From NCBI GenBank assembly GCA_003151555.1, contig PLXU01000024.1:520-13280 (forward strand): DNA of 12,761 nucleotides, written 5' to 3'. Positions 6,402 through 12,761 of the stretch are shown in pieces. The stretch comes from Acidimicrobiaceae bacterium (GTDB lineage: Bacteria > Actinomycetota > Acidimicrobiia > Acidimicrobiales > RAAP-2). The notes beneath the pieces are model-generated. The model was not told the origin of the DNA. It made no database searches and saw nothing but the letters and a program-made list of their open reading frames with translations. How positions within the stretch are numbered: the first letter of the stretch is position 1; the number at the start of each line of letters is the position of its first letter. Made by a program: the position numbers and the translations under genes.

Positions 6402-7157
6402 CTACGGTTCGGGTGAAGACGTGGCCGCCGCGCTCGCGGCCGCGCGTAACAACGATGAGTCGGAACTTACGGCCACAAAGCTGAATCCCTGCTCGACGAG
6501 CTGATCGACTCGCTGGGCGTCGCCCGTGAGTATGCCGGCCGCGATATTCGCGTCCCTGCAGGCCCGCACGACGCGATCCAGCGCCTCTTGGAATTGCGCG
6601 GCATCCAACTTGCCGGGGATGCCCAGGGCCGCGGAGAGATCACTCGGGCCCACGAACAACACGTTGACGCCCGCGACCGCCGCAATCTGCTCGACGTGGG
6701 TGAGGGCGGGCAGCGTCTCAATCTGCACGACGCTCAGGATTGAAGCGTTCACCTGCTCACTGTCGCGATCGTCCCCGCCAAACTGACGGGCTCGGTTGTA
6801 GCCGGCGATGCCCCGGTCTCCCGACGGTGGATAGGCGAGGTGGCGCACGGCGGCCTCGACCTCTTGGGGCGTGTCCAGTCTCGGAAACATCACCCCGCAC
6901 GCACCGAGGTCTAGGACGTGACCGGCGCGAATCCGCTCCGCCGACTCCGGGCGAACCAGTACGGGCACGTTGTGAGCGGCCCCCGCGAGTATCTGGCCCA
7001 CCAGCGCCTCTTCGCCCCCCGCACCATGTTCGAGATCGACCAGCAGCCAGTCGAACCCACTCAATGCGCACACCTCGGCCGCCAGGGTTGATCCGAGATT
7101 AAGGAAGGTCCCGCGCGTCGGGGAACCGGCCCGCACCCGTTCTATGAAAGTAGTCAT
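6402..7157 (-). CDS. HpcH/HpaI-type aldolase, probable 5-keto-4-deoxy-D-glucarate aldolase
   Basis: 251 aa cytosolic class II aldolase with a TIM barrel. Expected reaction here: 5-keto-4-deoxy-D-glucarate to pyruvate plus tartronate semialdehyde. Catalytic and metal residues are present: H44 in DLEHG, R69 in LVRPES, E147 in VQIET, and D173 in FVGPSDLSAALGIPG. All four sit exactly six positions before H50, R75, E153 and D179 of E. coli GarL as I remember them, so the core aligns without gaps. Close relatives act on 2-keto-3-deoxyrhamnonate or hydroxyheptanedioate, so specificity rests on context: it is divergent from glucarate dehydratase, whose product is the GarL substrate. The start is ATG at 7157, followed by TTFIERV; its Shine-Dalgarno is weak. 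The C-terminal tail is Ala/Ser-rich. Confidence 0.88.
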   Translation of the reverse strand: MTTFIERVRAGSPTRGTFLNLGSTLAAEVCALSGFDWLLVDLEHGAGGEEALVGQILAGAAHNVPVLVRPESAERIRAGHVLDLGACGVMFPRLDTPQEVEAAVRHLAYPPSGDRGIAGYNRARQFGGDDRDSEQVNASILSVVQIETLPALTHVEQIAAVAGVNVLFVGPSDLSAALGIPGKLDAAQFQEALDRVVRACRDANIAAGILTGDAQRVDQLVEQGFSFVAVSSDSSLLRAAASAAATSSPEP

Positions 7158-7238
7158 GGCCACTGAACTTAATTGACAAAGTCGTCCGAGATCTGCGCCG
7201 CTCCTCACGGCCTCAATGAGGCATTTTTGGGTGGGTTA
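7158..7238. promoter_or_regulatory. Shared control region between aldolase and glucarate dehydratase genes
   Basis: 81-base divergent intergenic segment. It holds a consensus-like TTGACA (7173-7178, plus strand) without a convincing -10 at 16-18 bases, a minus-strand TAAGTT close to the aldolase start, and a short palindrome-like ACTT/AAGT pair around 7166-7182. A common regulator is plausible because the two transcripts serve one pathway. No specific operator family is recognised. Confidence 0.4.
7210..7228 (+). terminator. Terminator-like hairpin in the glucarate dehydratase leader
   Basis: GCCTC (7210-7214) pairs with GAGGC (7218-7222) across an AAT loop, followed by A and five T's. This is a short (5-bp) but well-formed intrinsic-terminator shape only 10 bases before the chosen ATG at 7239. 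It could be an attenuator, or it could mean that the promoter or start lies further downstream. Confidence 0.45.
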
Positions 7239-8573
7239 ATGTTCGACCACGGGCCGGCAGTAACGACAACGCCCTCGATACTCGAAGAGATAGTGAGGCC
7301 GCTGGCAGTGTGCCCAACCGGGATTGACAAAATAACCATCACCCCGGTGGCCTTTCGTGACCCCGCGCTGCTCAACGCCGTGGGTGTGCACCAGCCGTTC
7401 GCCATTCGAAGCGTGATCGAGGTCGTGACCAGCGACGGATTGACGGGTCTCGGCGAGTCCTACGGCGACCTCGCGCACTTGGAACAACTTCGCCTCGTCG
7501 CCGACGCCATCGTCGGCCTCGATGTGTTTTCGAACAATCAGATGTTCGTACGCGCCGGCGCTGCGCTGCGTGGAGTGGTCGGACGTGACGGCCACGGTTT
7601 GACGGGCGCGATCAGCGCGGCCGGCACACTACTGCGGGCCTACTCGGCCTTCGAGGTGGCCTGCCTCGACGTGCAGGGCCAACTGCTCGCTCGACCGGTG
7701 GTGGACCTGCTGGGCGGAGCGGTGCGCACCGCGGTGCCGTTCTCGGCCTACCTGTTCTATAAGTGGGCCGCCCACCCGGGCGAGAAGCCCGACGCCTACG
7801 GTGCGGCCTTGGATCCAGACAGCATCGTCGAGCAAGCCAGATGGATGGTATCGCAGTACGGCTTCACGGCCATCAAACTCAAAGGGGGAGTGCTGACGCC
7901 GCGCCAGGAGGTCGATACGATATTCGCCCTGCGCGACGCGTTCCCCGCGGTGCCGTTGCGTCTCGACCCCAACGCGGCCTGGACGGTCGCCACGTCGATC
8001 AAGGTGGGCCAAGAGCTGGCCGGTGTGCTCGAGTACTTAGAAGACCCCACGTCCGGGCTGAGCGCGATGGCCGACGTCGCTCGACAGGTGGCGATGCCGT
8101 TGGCGACCAACATGTGCGTGGTCGGATTCGAAGACGTGCCCACCGCGATTGAGCAACGCTCCGTCGGGGTCATCCTCTCGGATCACCATTACTGGGGCGG
8201 ACTTCGCCGGGTCCAGGAACTCGCCGCCATTTGCGACACCTTCGACCTGGGGCTCTCGATGCATTCCAACTCCCACCTCGGTATCAGCCTGGCCGCCATG
8301 ACGCACGTGGCGGCCGCGGTCCCGAACCTCACCTACGCGCTCGACACGCACTGGCCGTGGAAGGACCAGGACGTCATCGCCGACGGGTCGCTCACCTTCA
8401 AGGACGGTTCGGTCACGGTCCCCACCTCGCCCGGACTTGGCGTCGAACTTGACCGTGACGCGTTAGACGAACTGCACCGCCAGTACCTGGCGTGCGGGAT
8501 CACCACGCGTAGCGACACGGTCTACATGCGCCAGTTCGATCCCTCCTTCGACGCGCGGCCGGCCCGCTGGTGA
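7239..8573 (+). CDS. Glucarate dehydratase (enolase superfamily)
   Basis: 444 aa. Expected reaction: D-glucarate to 5-keto-4-deoxy-D-glucarate plus water. The enolase-superfamily set is complete: K213-L-K215, D243 and N245 in LDPNAAW, E268 in YLEDP, N291 in ATNM, D315 in LSDHHYWGG, and H342 in MHSNSHLG. DTHWPW and PGLGVE are also typical of GudD-like enzymes. Compared with E. coli GudD, the stretch between the EDP motif and N291 is about six residues shorter and lacks the Glu that I recall as metal ligand there (E266), so E268 probably fills that role. The start is uncertain: ATG 7239 has only GGGTGGG upstream, and in-frame GTGs soon after it are possible. The stop overlaps the next gene's start by four bases (GTGA). 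Confidence 0.9.
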   Translation: MFDHGPAVTTTPSILEEIVRPLAVCPTGIDKITITPVAFRDPALLNAVGVHQPFAIRSVIEVVTSDGLTGLGESYGDLAHLEQLRLVADAIVGLDVFSNNQMFVRAGAALRGVVGRDGHGLTGAISAAGTLLRAYSAFEVACLDVQGQLLARPVVDLLGGAVRTAVPFSAYLFYKWAAHPGEKPDAYGAALDPDSIVEQARWMVSQYGFTAIKLKGGVLTPRQEVDTIFALRDAFPAVPLRLDPNAAWTVATSIKVGQELAGVLEYLEDPTSGLSAMADVARQVAMPLATNMCVVGFEDVPTAIEQRSVGVILSDHHYWGGLRRVQELAAICDTFDLGLSMHSNSHLGISLAAMTHVAAAVPNLTYALDTHWPWKDQDVIADGSLTFKDGSVTVPTSPGLGVELDRDALDELHRQYLACGITTRSDTVYMRQFDPSFDARPARW

Positions 8574-9775
8574 AGGCCGTCGGCTACTCCTTCCCTTGGG
8601 AGTACGTGGGTGATCCACTGGCCGCACCCCGGGCCGCGGCGTCAGGGGTCGACGTCGTCGCGCTCGCCGCGTCCTACCACGCCGTGCGAGCGGTGAGCCC
8701 TCTGCACCCGACGCGCCGGGTCATGGAGGTTCCGCACTCGGCGTGCTACGTGCCGGTGCGCGAGGAAGCCTGGCGGGGACATCGCCTGGTCCCGAGCAGC
8801 CCCGCCTGGAGCGACGACAACAACCTGTTCGTGAGCGCCCGCAACCAACTGGTGGACGCGGGGCTGGAGGTTGACGCGTGGATCGTCCTGACCCATAACG
8901 ACGACCTCGGTCGAACGCACCCCGACCTGGTAGTGCAAAACGCGTTCGCGGATCACTACTCCTACGCGCTCTGTCCTTCGGCGCCCGACGTGCGTGAATA
9001 TTGTCTGACCCTCGTCGAAGAGGTCCTGCGCGCGAGCGAGTGCCGTGGTCTGGTCGTGGAAGCCTGCGGACCGATGGGGCTGGACCACGCTGGCGTGCAC
9101 GACAAGAACGAGTTCGCCAACTGGAACACGACGGCCCGGCAGCTGCTGTCGATCTGCTTCTGTCCTCACTGCCAGCGCGGTCTCGAAGAAGAGGGCCTTG
9201 ACGTTGAGGAGTTGGCCCGGCGGGTACGCACCGGCGTCGACGCCAACGCGACGTCGCTTCGCGACGCGTTGGGCGACGCGGCCGAACAGGTGGCGTTGTT
9301 TCGCTCCCGCCTGGTGACTCGCTTGCGCGAAGAACTCATGCAGCGAGTCCACGACGTGCGCCCGGGTACCGCCATCACGCTGCACGCGTCGGGCGATGCG
9401 TGGGCCACGGGTTCGTTTGCGGCGCTGGGTGATGCCGGATCGTTGGCGGGGATCACGTGCGCGGTGGCTAACTGTTGGGGATCATCGCCGGGTGAGCACG
9501 AACTACTGGCCCTCCGCACGCTGATTGATGGTCGCTGCCAACTGGGGGCGTACCTGCGCTTGGACCAGGGATGGTCCAGCGAAGGGATGCTCAGCGACAC
9601 GATTCGCCGCTACGTCAGCGCCGGAATGGACGAGCTGCATCTGTACCACCTGGGGATGGTGTCGCGCGACGCCCTGGAAACGGCGGCGCGGGTAGTGCAC
9701 GCCGGTTCTAGCCTCGCGTCCGAACATTCGATGCGTCTCGCGTCCAGTGCCGCAACCAAGGAGTTGCCACGATGA
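8570..9775 (+). CDS. Uncharacterised soluble protein in uronate operon (possible TIM-barrel glycosidase-like)
   Basis: 401 aa, not recognised as a named family. No signal peptide or membrane helix, so cytosolic. Features seen: SGVDVVALAASYHAVRA near 25-41, LTHNDDLG (107-114), LCPSAPDVREYCLTLVEEVL (134-153), LVVEACGPMGLDHAGVHDKNE (161-181) with E164 on a predicted strand end, and SICFCPHCQ (194-202) with C198xxC201. Later come TLHASGD and AYLRLDQGW. The strand-helix alternation, the Asp/Glu at strand ends, and the 'LCPS-P-VREY' plus 'CFCPHC' wording resemble TIM-barrel glycoside-hydrolase-like proteins; this is an impression, not an alignment. GTG at 8570 overlaps the glucarate dehydratase stop, and its TGA overlaps the udh ATG, so translation is coupled on both sides. 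Candidate roles: releasing uronate from a glycoside, or opening the aldarolactone. Confidence 0.85.
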   Translation: MKAVGYSFPWEYVGDPLAAPRAAASGVDVVALAASYHAVRAVSPLHPTRRVMEVPHSACYVPVREEAWRGHRLVPSSPAWSDDNNLFVSARNQLVDAGLEVDAWIVLTHNDDLGRTHPDLVVQNAFADHYSYALCPSAPDVREYCLTLVEEVLRASECRGLVVEACGPMGLDHAGVHDKNEFANWNTTARQLLSICFCPHCQRGLEEEGLDVEELARRVRTGVDANATSLRDALGDAAEQVALFRSRLVTRLREELMQRVHDVRPGTAITLHASGDAWATGSFAALGDAGSLAGITCAVANCWGSSPGEHELLALRTLIDGRCQLGAYLRLDQGWSSEGMLSDTIRRYVSAGMDELHLYHLGMVSRDALETAARVVHAGSSLASEHSMRLASSAATKELPR

Positions 9776-10572
9776 CCCAGCAAATTCTCATCACTGGCGC
9801 GGCCGGCATAATCGGTGTATCGCTGCGCGACTCGTTGCGTCAACCCGATCGCCACCTGCGCCTGCTCGACATCAAGCCCCAGATTGAACTCGGGACCGGA
9901 GAGGCGGCGCAGCTTATCGAGGCGTCGTGCACGGACCCCGCCGCAATGTTCGACGCGTGCCAGGGAGTTGACGTCGTCCTGCACCTGGGCGGCCTTTCGA
10001 CGGGCGGTTTCAACTGGGAGCAGTACGTGGACGTCAATATCAATGGCACCTACCGCGTGCTCGACGCGGCCCGCCGCGCCGGCGTGCCGCGGGTCGTGTA
10101 CGCCAGCAGCCATCACGCCGTTGGATTCCACCCCTCCGACACCGGCGTCACCGTCCCGGACTATTTGTTCCCTCGCCCCGACAGCCTGTACGGGGTGTCG
10201 AAGGCCGCCGGCGAGAGTTTGTGCAGCCTCTTTCACGATCGCCACGGACTCGACGTCGTGTGCCTGCGAATTGGCTCGTATCGCACTCGGCCCACCGACC
10301 AACGCGCACTATTCAATTGGCTGTCGCCGGGCGACTGCACGCGACTCTTCGAGGCGGCGATTGCGACGCCCGCCCCGGGGTTTCGCGTGGTGTGGGGTGT
10401 CTCGGCAAACGCTAGGGCAATCATGTCTCTCGACGAGGCGCACGCCATTGGCTACGTCCCGATCGACAACGCCGAGGACTACGCCGAGCAAATCAACGCG
10501 GACACCCACTCATTGCACGCTCAGGGCGGCCATTTCATCGGCGGCCCCTTCACTGATGTGACGTTCGAATAG
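9772..10572 (+). CDS. udh: Uronate dehydrogenase (NAD-dependent, SDR/epimerase fold)
   Basis: 266 aa, cytosolic. Oxidises D-glucuronate or D-galacturonate with NAD+ to the aldaro-lactone. Extended-SDR features: Rossmann glycines TGAAGIIG (G9, G12, G15); acidic D33 in LLDIKP after the second strand, favouring NAD over NADP; LHLGGLS; YASSHH with the catalytic Ser; and Y140xxxK144 in SLYGVSK. The later stretch LRIGSYRTRP...FNWLSPGD and VVWGVSANA follow Agrobacterium Udh closely in order and wording. Length matches the family (about 265 aa). ATG at 9772 has AAGGAG (9758-9763) eight bases upstream and shares ATGA with the preceding stop. As last gene of the trio, it supplies substrate for glucarate dehydratase once the lactone opens. 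It converges on the Zincin_1 gene with 35 bases between and no clear terminator. Confidence 0.9.
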   Translation: MTQQILITGAAGIIGVSLRDSLRQPDRHLRLLDIKPQIELGTGEAAQLIEASCTDPAAMFDACQGVDVVLHLGGLSTGGFNWEQYVDVNINGTYRVLDAARRAGVPRVVYASSHHAVGFHPSDTGVTVPDYLFPRPDSLYGVSKAAGESLCSLFHDRHGLDVVCLRIGSYRTRPTDQRALFNWLSPGDCTRLFEAAIATPAPGFRVVWGVSANARAIMSLDEAHAIGYVPIDNAEDYAEQINADTHSLHAQGGHFIGGPFTDVTFE

Positions 10573-10607
10573 GCGGCCAGCGGGGCCCGTGAGGGTGTAA
10601 TTTTTGG

Positions 10608-10946
10608 CTACGCCCAGCCCAATTCCTCGAGACGGGGATCACTAATGCCGAAGTGGTGGGCCACTTCGTGGATGACCGTCTTTTGCACCTGCTTCTTGAC
10701 GTCCTCTTCGGAGTTGCAGTAGCGACAGATCGCGGTTTGGTAGAGCGTGATTCGATCGGGCAGCACGCCGCTGTAAACCATCGGTCCGCGATTGGTGAGT
10801 GGCACGCCCTCGTAGAGGCCGAAGAGTGAACGGCCTACCGCTTCGTCTTCGACAATGATGGCCACGTTCTCCATCACGTCGGCGAGCGACTTCGGCAGCG
10901 CCGCGAGCGCTTCGGCCGCCAGCTCCTCGAATCGTTCGTTGCTCAC
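10608..10946 (-). CDS. Zincin_1 metallopeptidase family protein, 112 aa
   Basis: Small cytosolic protein of the Zincin_1 (PF06262-type) family common in actinobacteria. The zinc site HExxHxxGxxD is complete: H93, E94, H97, G100 and D103 in IHEVAHHFGISD. Other family wording: FGLYEGVPLT (42-51), GVLPDRITLYQ (60-70) and the terminal RLEELGWA. Substrates are unknown for the family. The start is GTG at 10946, giving the typical SNERFEELAAEAL N-terminus; AAGGTG (10958-10953) is six bases upstream. Upstream in-frame residues look non-coding. It is preceded by a two-helix membrane protein 143 bases away on the same strand. A 6-bp inverted repeat upstream includes part of the Shine-Dalgarno. Confidence 0.9.
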   Translation of the reverse strand: MSNERFEELAAEALAALPKSLADVMENVAIIVEDEAVGRSLFGLYEGVPLTNRGPMVYSGVLPDRITLYQTAICRYCNSEEDVKKQVQKTVIHEVAHHFGISDPRLEELGWA

Positions 10947-10955
10947 GGTAAACAC

Positions 10956-10980
10956 CTTGGCAGCGTACCGGTCAGCCAAG
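10956..10980 (-). promoter_or_regulatory. Inverted repeat overlapping the Zincin_1 ribosome-binding site
   Basis: CTTGGC (10956-10961) and GCCAAG (10975-10980) are perfect inverses with a 13-base loop. In the minus-strand mRNA the second arm ends in the AAG of the AAGGTG Shine-Dalgarno, so folding would partly hide it. Could also be chance. Confidence 0.3.
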
Positions 10981-11089
10981 AAGGTTCGTCCATCTCTGGG
11001 ACCGCTCGCTGCTGGTTGTACTGCGTCAGCCAGTTCGACTTTGACCTGACGACCAGAACACGAAGCGTGGGTGGTGCGACGAAGAAAAC

Positions 11090-11512
11090 TTATTCGCCGT
11101 CTTCGATGCCTTGACGCTCGCGTTCGATGAGTCGCGCCTTGGCGATATCGTTCTCGGGATTGGCCCGGACCTCCCTCACCAATCCGGCCGTGGGGTCTCC
11201 GACCGCCTGGTGCATGCGCGTTCCCATGTAACTGAAGTGCGGCCGAGGTCCATCGTTCGTCTGCTGGGCGAGCGGGTCGGCCGGCGAACGCGCAAAGAAC
11301 TGCGAGAGCATGTAGCCGTAGGCGCCGGCGGCAAGGAGTCCGATCGCGAAGATCAGCATGCCAGCCACTTCCAGCACCCGCCCGGGGGTGTTGGACGACT
11401 TTTCGATCGCGAAACCGATCAAGAACACTGCCGAGCCCAGCGCGATGACGCCTTCGGAGACGTAGAGACCCAGGTCGAGCCGGCGCCGATGTGCCACCTT
11501 CTGCTCCGTCAC
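11090..11512 (-). CDS. Two-helix membrane protein, 140 aa, unknown function
   Basis: Not recognised. A basic N-terminus (EQKVAHRRRLDLG) precedes two hydrophobic helices, about residues 20-36 (ALGSAVFLIGFAI) and 46-68 (LEVAGMLIFAIGLLAAGAYGYM). A hydrophilic, charged C-terminal half of about 70 residues follows (PENDIAKARLIERERQGIEDGE at the end), probably cytoplasmic and helical. A hairpin-in-membrane topology with both ends inside is expected. The start is GTG at 11512 with a strong AAAGGTGG (11525-11518) five bases upstream; an earlier ATG at 11539 would put this Shine-Dalgarno inside the gene. A possible -10 (TAGAAT, 11573-11568, minus) gives an untranslated leader of about 50 bases. It lies between the MFS transporter and the Zincin_1 gene on one strand. 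Confidence 0.75.
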   Translation of the reverse strand: MTEQKVAHRRRLDLGLYVSEGVIALGSAVFLIGFAIEKSSNTPGRVLEVAGMLIFAIGLLAAGAYGYMLSQFFARSPADPLAQQTNDGPRPHFSYMGTRMHQAVGDPTAGLVREVRANPENDIAKARLIERERQGIEDGE

Positions 11513-11531
11513 GGGCGCCACCTTTCTTCGG

Positions 11532-11573
11532 GGACGCACGGGCGTCCATATGAAGTGAACTACTCACATTCTA
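11532..11573 (-). promoter_or_regulatory. Promoter and 5' leader hairpin of the two-helix membrane protein gene
   Basis: On the minus strand, a TAGAAT -10 candidate (11573-11568) is followed by a perfect 6-bp hairpin, 11532-11537 with 11542-11547, loop of four. This lies in the predicted untranslated leader just ahead of the Shine-Dalgarno. No good -35 was found. The hairpin has no T-run, so it is more likely a leader structure than a terminator. Confidence 0.35.
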
Positions 11574-11620
11574 GGGCAGGAGGCGCGAAATGGCGTGCTC
11601 AGGACGAGGGGCGAACGACC

Positions 11621-12761
11621 TTACTCGTGGCGATTACGTCTGCTCCTGGGTGGGGCGAGCCATTGGTCCCAAGAAGCGCTCTGCTCGAGGGTCAAACCAC
11701 GGGTTTCTCGACCGAAGACGAGGACGACGGCCGCGGCGATCAGGGCCACGGAGCCAACCAGCGCGTAGACGGCACCCGGTCCAAGGTTGTCGATCACGAC
11801 CGGGATGAGCGATGGCCCGACGACCCCGGAGATGAGGCGACCAAACCCTTCGGTCGTGGCCACGCCCCAGGCGCGAATCTCGGTGGGGTAGCTCTCCGAG
11901 GTGTATGTCTTAACGGCAGGGTCGACGCCGATTCCGAAGAACGACATCAAACAGCCGACGATCAAGATCGGCACAGCTCCTCGTACGAATCCGAAAAACA
12001 ACGACGCGACAGCGGCCACCACGGTGAAGGTGATGATCACGGGCTTGCGCCCCCATCGCTCGACGACCCACGATTCGAGCAGCTTGCCCGGTATGGAGAC
12101 GCCGACAATAACCGCGGTGAAGGCGAACGCCGAAGTGAGGGTGTAACCCATTTTCGCGACCGCGGTGGGCATGAAGATTTGGATCGAGTAGAAGATGAAA
12201 AAGGTGCCACCGAACGTCGCCCACAGCGTCGCGGAGCGTCGGCGCAGAGGCGGCGTGAACACCTCGCGCAGCGGGTGCGGCGTCGGCGTCATTACCGCAC
12301 CGTCGTCGCACGCGAGCGGCGCGAGCGGCGCGCCGAGCGAGCGCTGCGCTCTGTCTTCCATGGTCGCGAGCACGGCCTCGCATTCGACGAATCGTCCTCT
12401 TGACTCGTACCAACGCGGCGACTCGGGCAGATAGCGCCAGGTCAGCACCACGAACAGGATTGGCAGCCCGCCGATGAAGAACATGATGCGCCAGCCGGTG
12501 GTGTTGTCGACGTTGGGTATGAGGATGAGCGCCAGCAGGGGCGAGAGGAAGTAGCCGAGCGACAGGAACGAGTCGGCCCAGCCGGTGTAGCGACCGCGGC
12601 GATTGGCGGGACAGAGTTCGCAGGCGTAAATGTAGGGAATGGGAAACACCGCGCCCATCGCCATGCCGTCGAGGATGCGCAGCGCAATGACGCCTCCGAT
12701 GTCAGGGGCGAAGCCGGTTGCGAAGGTCAGCACCGCGTAGGCAAACGTACCCACGATGAGA
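11621..12761 (-). CDS. MFS transporter, sugar-porter-like (5' end off the window)
   Basis: About 380 residues are visible; the N-terminal roughly 80-100 residues (likely helices 1-2 and the first GRR loop motif) lie beyond the window edge, so the GTG at 12754 is not the true start. Visible parts: helix 3 (VGTFAYAVLTFATGFAP); helix 4 followed by the ANRRGRYTG loop; LPESPRWYESRGR after helix 6; the second-half loop VERWGRKPVII between helices 8 and 9; and RETRGLTLEQS after the last helix. PESPRW and ETRGLTLE are sugar-porter hallmarks, but aromatic-acid and other organic-anion porters share them, so the substrate is open. A central cytoplasmic loop of about 60 residues contains CDDGAVMTPTPHP. 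The gene ends 108 bases before the two-helix membrane protein gene. Hexuronate uptake is a possible but unsupported role. Confidence 0.9.
   Translation of the reverse strand, partial: LIVGTFAYAVLTFATGFAPDIGGVIALRILDGMAMGAVFPIPYIYACELCPANRRGRYTGWADSFLSLGYFLSPLLALILIPNVDNTTGWRIMFFIGGLPILFVVLTWRYLPESPRWYESRGRFVECEAVLATMEDRAQRSLGAPLAPLACDDGAVMTPTPHPLREVFTPPLRRRSATLWATFGGTFFIFYSIQIFMPTAVAKMGYTLTSAFAFTAVIVGVSIPGKLLESWVVERWGRKPVIITFTVVAAVASLFFGFVRGAVPILIVGCLMSFFGIGVDPAVKTYTSESYPTEIRAWGVATTEGFGRLISGVVGPSLIPVVIDNLGPGAVYALVGSVALIAAAVVLVFGRETRGLTLEQSASWDQWLAPPRSRRNRHE

Noticed and set aside
7173..7238. TTG at 7173 as the glucarate dehydratase start
   Set aside because: No Shine-Dalgarno; it is part of a TTGACA promoter-like box, and the frame then crosses the terminator-like hairpin.
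10573..10607. Possible terminator between udh and the Zincin_1 gene
   Set aside because: Only a 4-bp GGCC pairing and a displaced T-run; no convincing hairpin on either strand.
10608..11567. 319-codon version of the Zincin_1 gene starting upstream of the two-helix gene
   Set aside because: The first two thirds is Arg-rich shadow sequence overlapping another gene; the family starts at the GTG at 10946, which has a Shine-Dalgarno.
11111..12403. Long open frame (430 codons) on the plus strand opposite the MFS and two-helix genes
   Set aside because: Very Arg/Gly/Asp/Glu-rich translation with no domain; it spans two genes and their intergenic region, whose minus-strand products are clear.

Overview
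The window is GC-rich chromosomal DNA, very probably from an actinobacterium. A member of the Acidimicrobiia or a related lineage is my best guess, but this is inferred only from gene content and style: a long (about 558 aa) actinobacterial-type LeuA, a Zincin_1 metallopeptidase, frequent GTG starts, and -10 boxes placed so that the start codon is the first transcribed base. There are 13 protein genes (two cut by the window edges), one 12-codon leader peptide and no tRNA, rRNA, IS or CRISPR. No stretch above 300 bases lacks a gene.

Left block (1-3661). An aldo/keto reductase of the Kv-beta-like type (minus strand, 3' end off the window) lies behind an unlisted 50-aa membrane protein. Divergent from them is leuA (2-isopropylmalate synthase). 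It is preceded by a complete candidate attenuator: a -10 box, a leaderless 12-codon peptide with three consecutive Leu codons, a possible pseudoknot, and a strong intrinsic terminator ahead of the structural gene. A PQ-loop membrane protein follows, with a possible leaderless promoter of its own.

Middle block (3691-6326). A dienelactone-hydrolase-family protein (minus) is divergent from two plus-strand membrane proteins. Both of these begin with nearly the same double-CxxC zinc ribbon. One continues into a CPBP (CAAX-protease-like) membrane domain, the other into an RDD domain.

Right-centre block (6402-10572). This is a catabolic island for hexuronate/aldarate. A GarL-like aldolase (minus) is divergent from a tightly overlapping plus-strand trio: glucarate dehydratase, an unrecognised 401-aa soluble protein, and uronate dehydrogenase. 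Read as a pathway: uronate is oxidised to aldaro-lactone (Udh), opened to glucarate, dehydrated to 5-keto-4-deoxyglucarate (GlucD) and cleaved to pyruvate plus tartronate semialdehyde (GarL-like). The unrecognised protein sits, with 4-base overlaps on both sides, where a lactonase or an upstream uronoside-releasing enzyme would be expected. It is the most novel object here.

Right edge (10608-12761), all minus strand: an MFS sugar-porter-type transporter missing its N-terminus, a small two-helix membrane protein, and a 112-aa Zincin_1 metallopeptidase that converges on the uronate operon.
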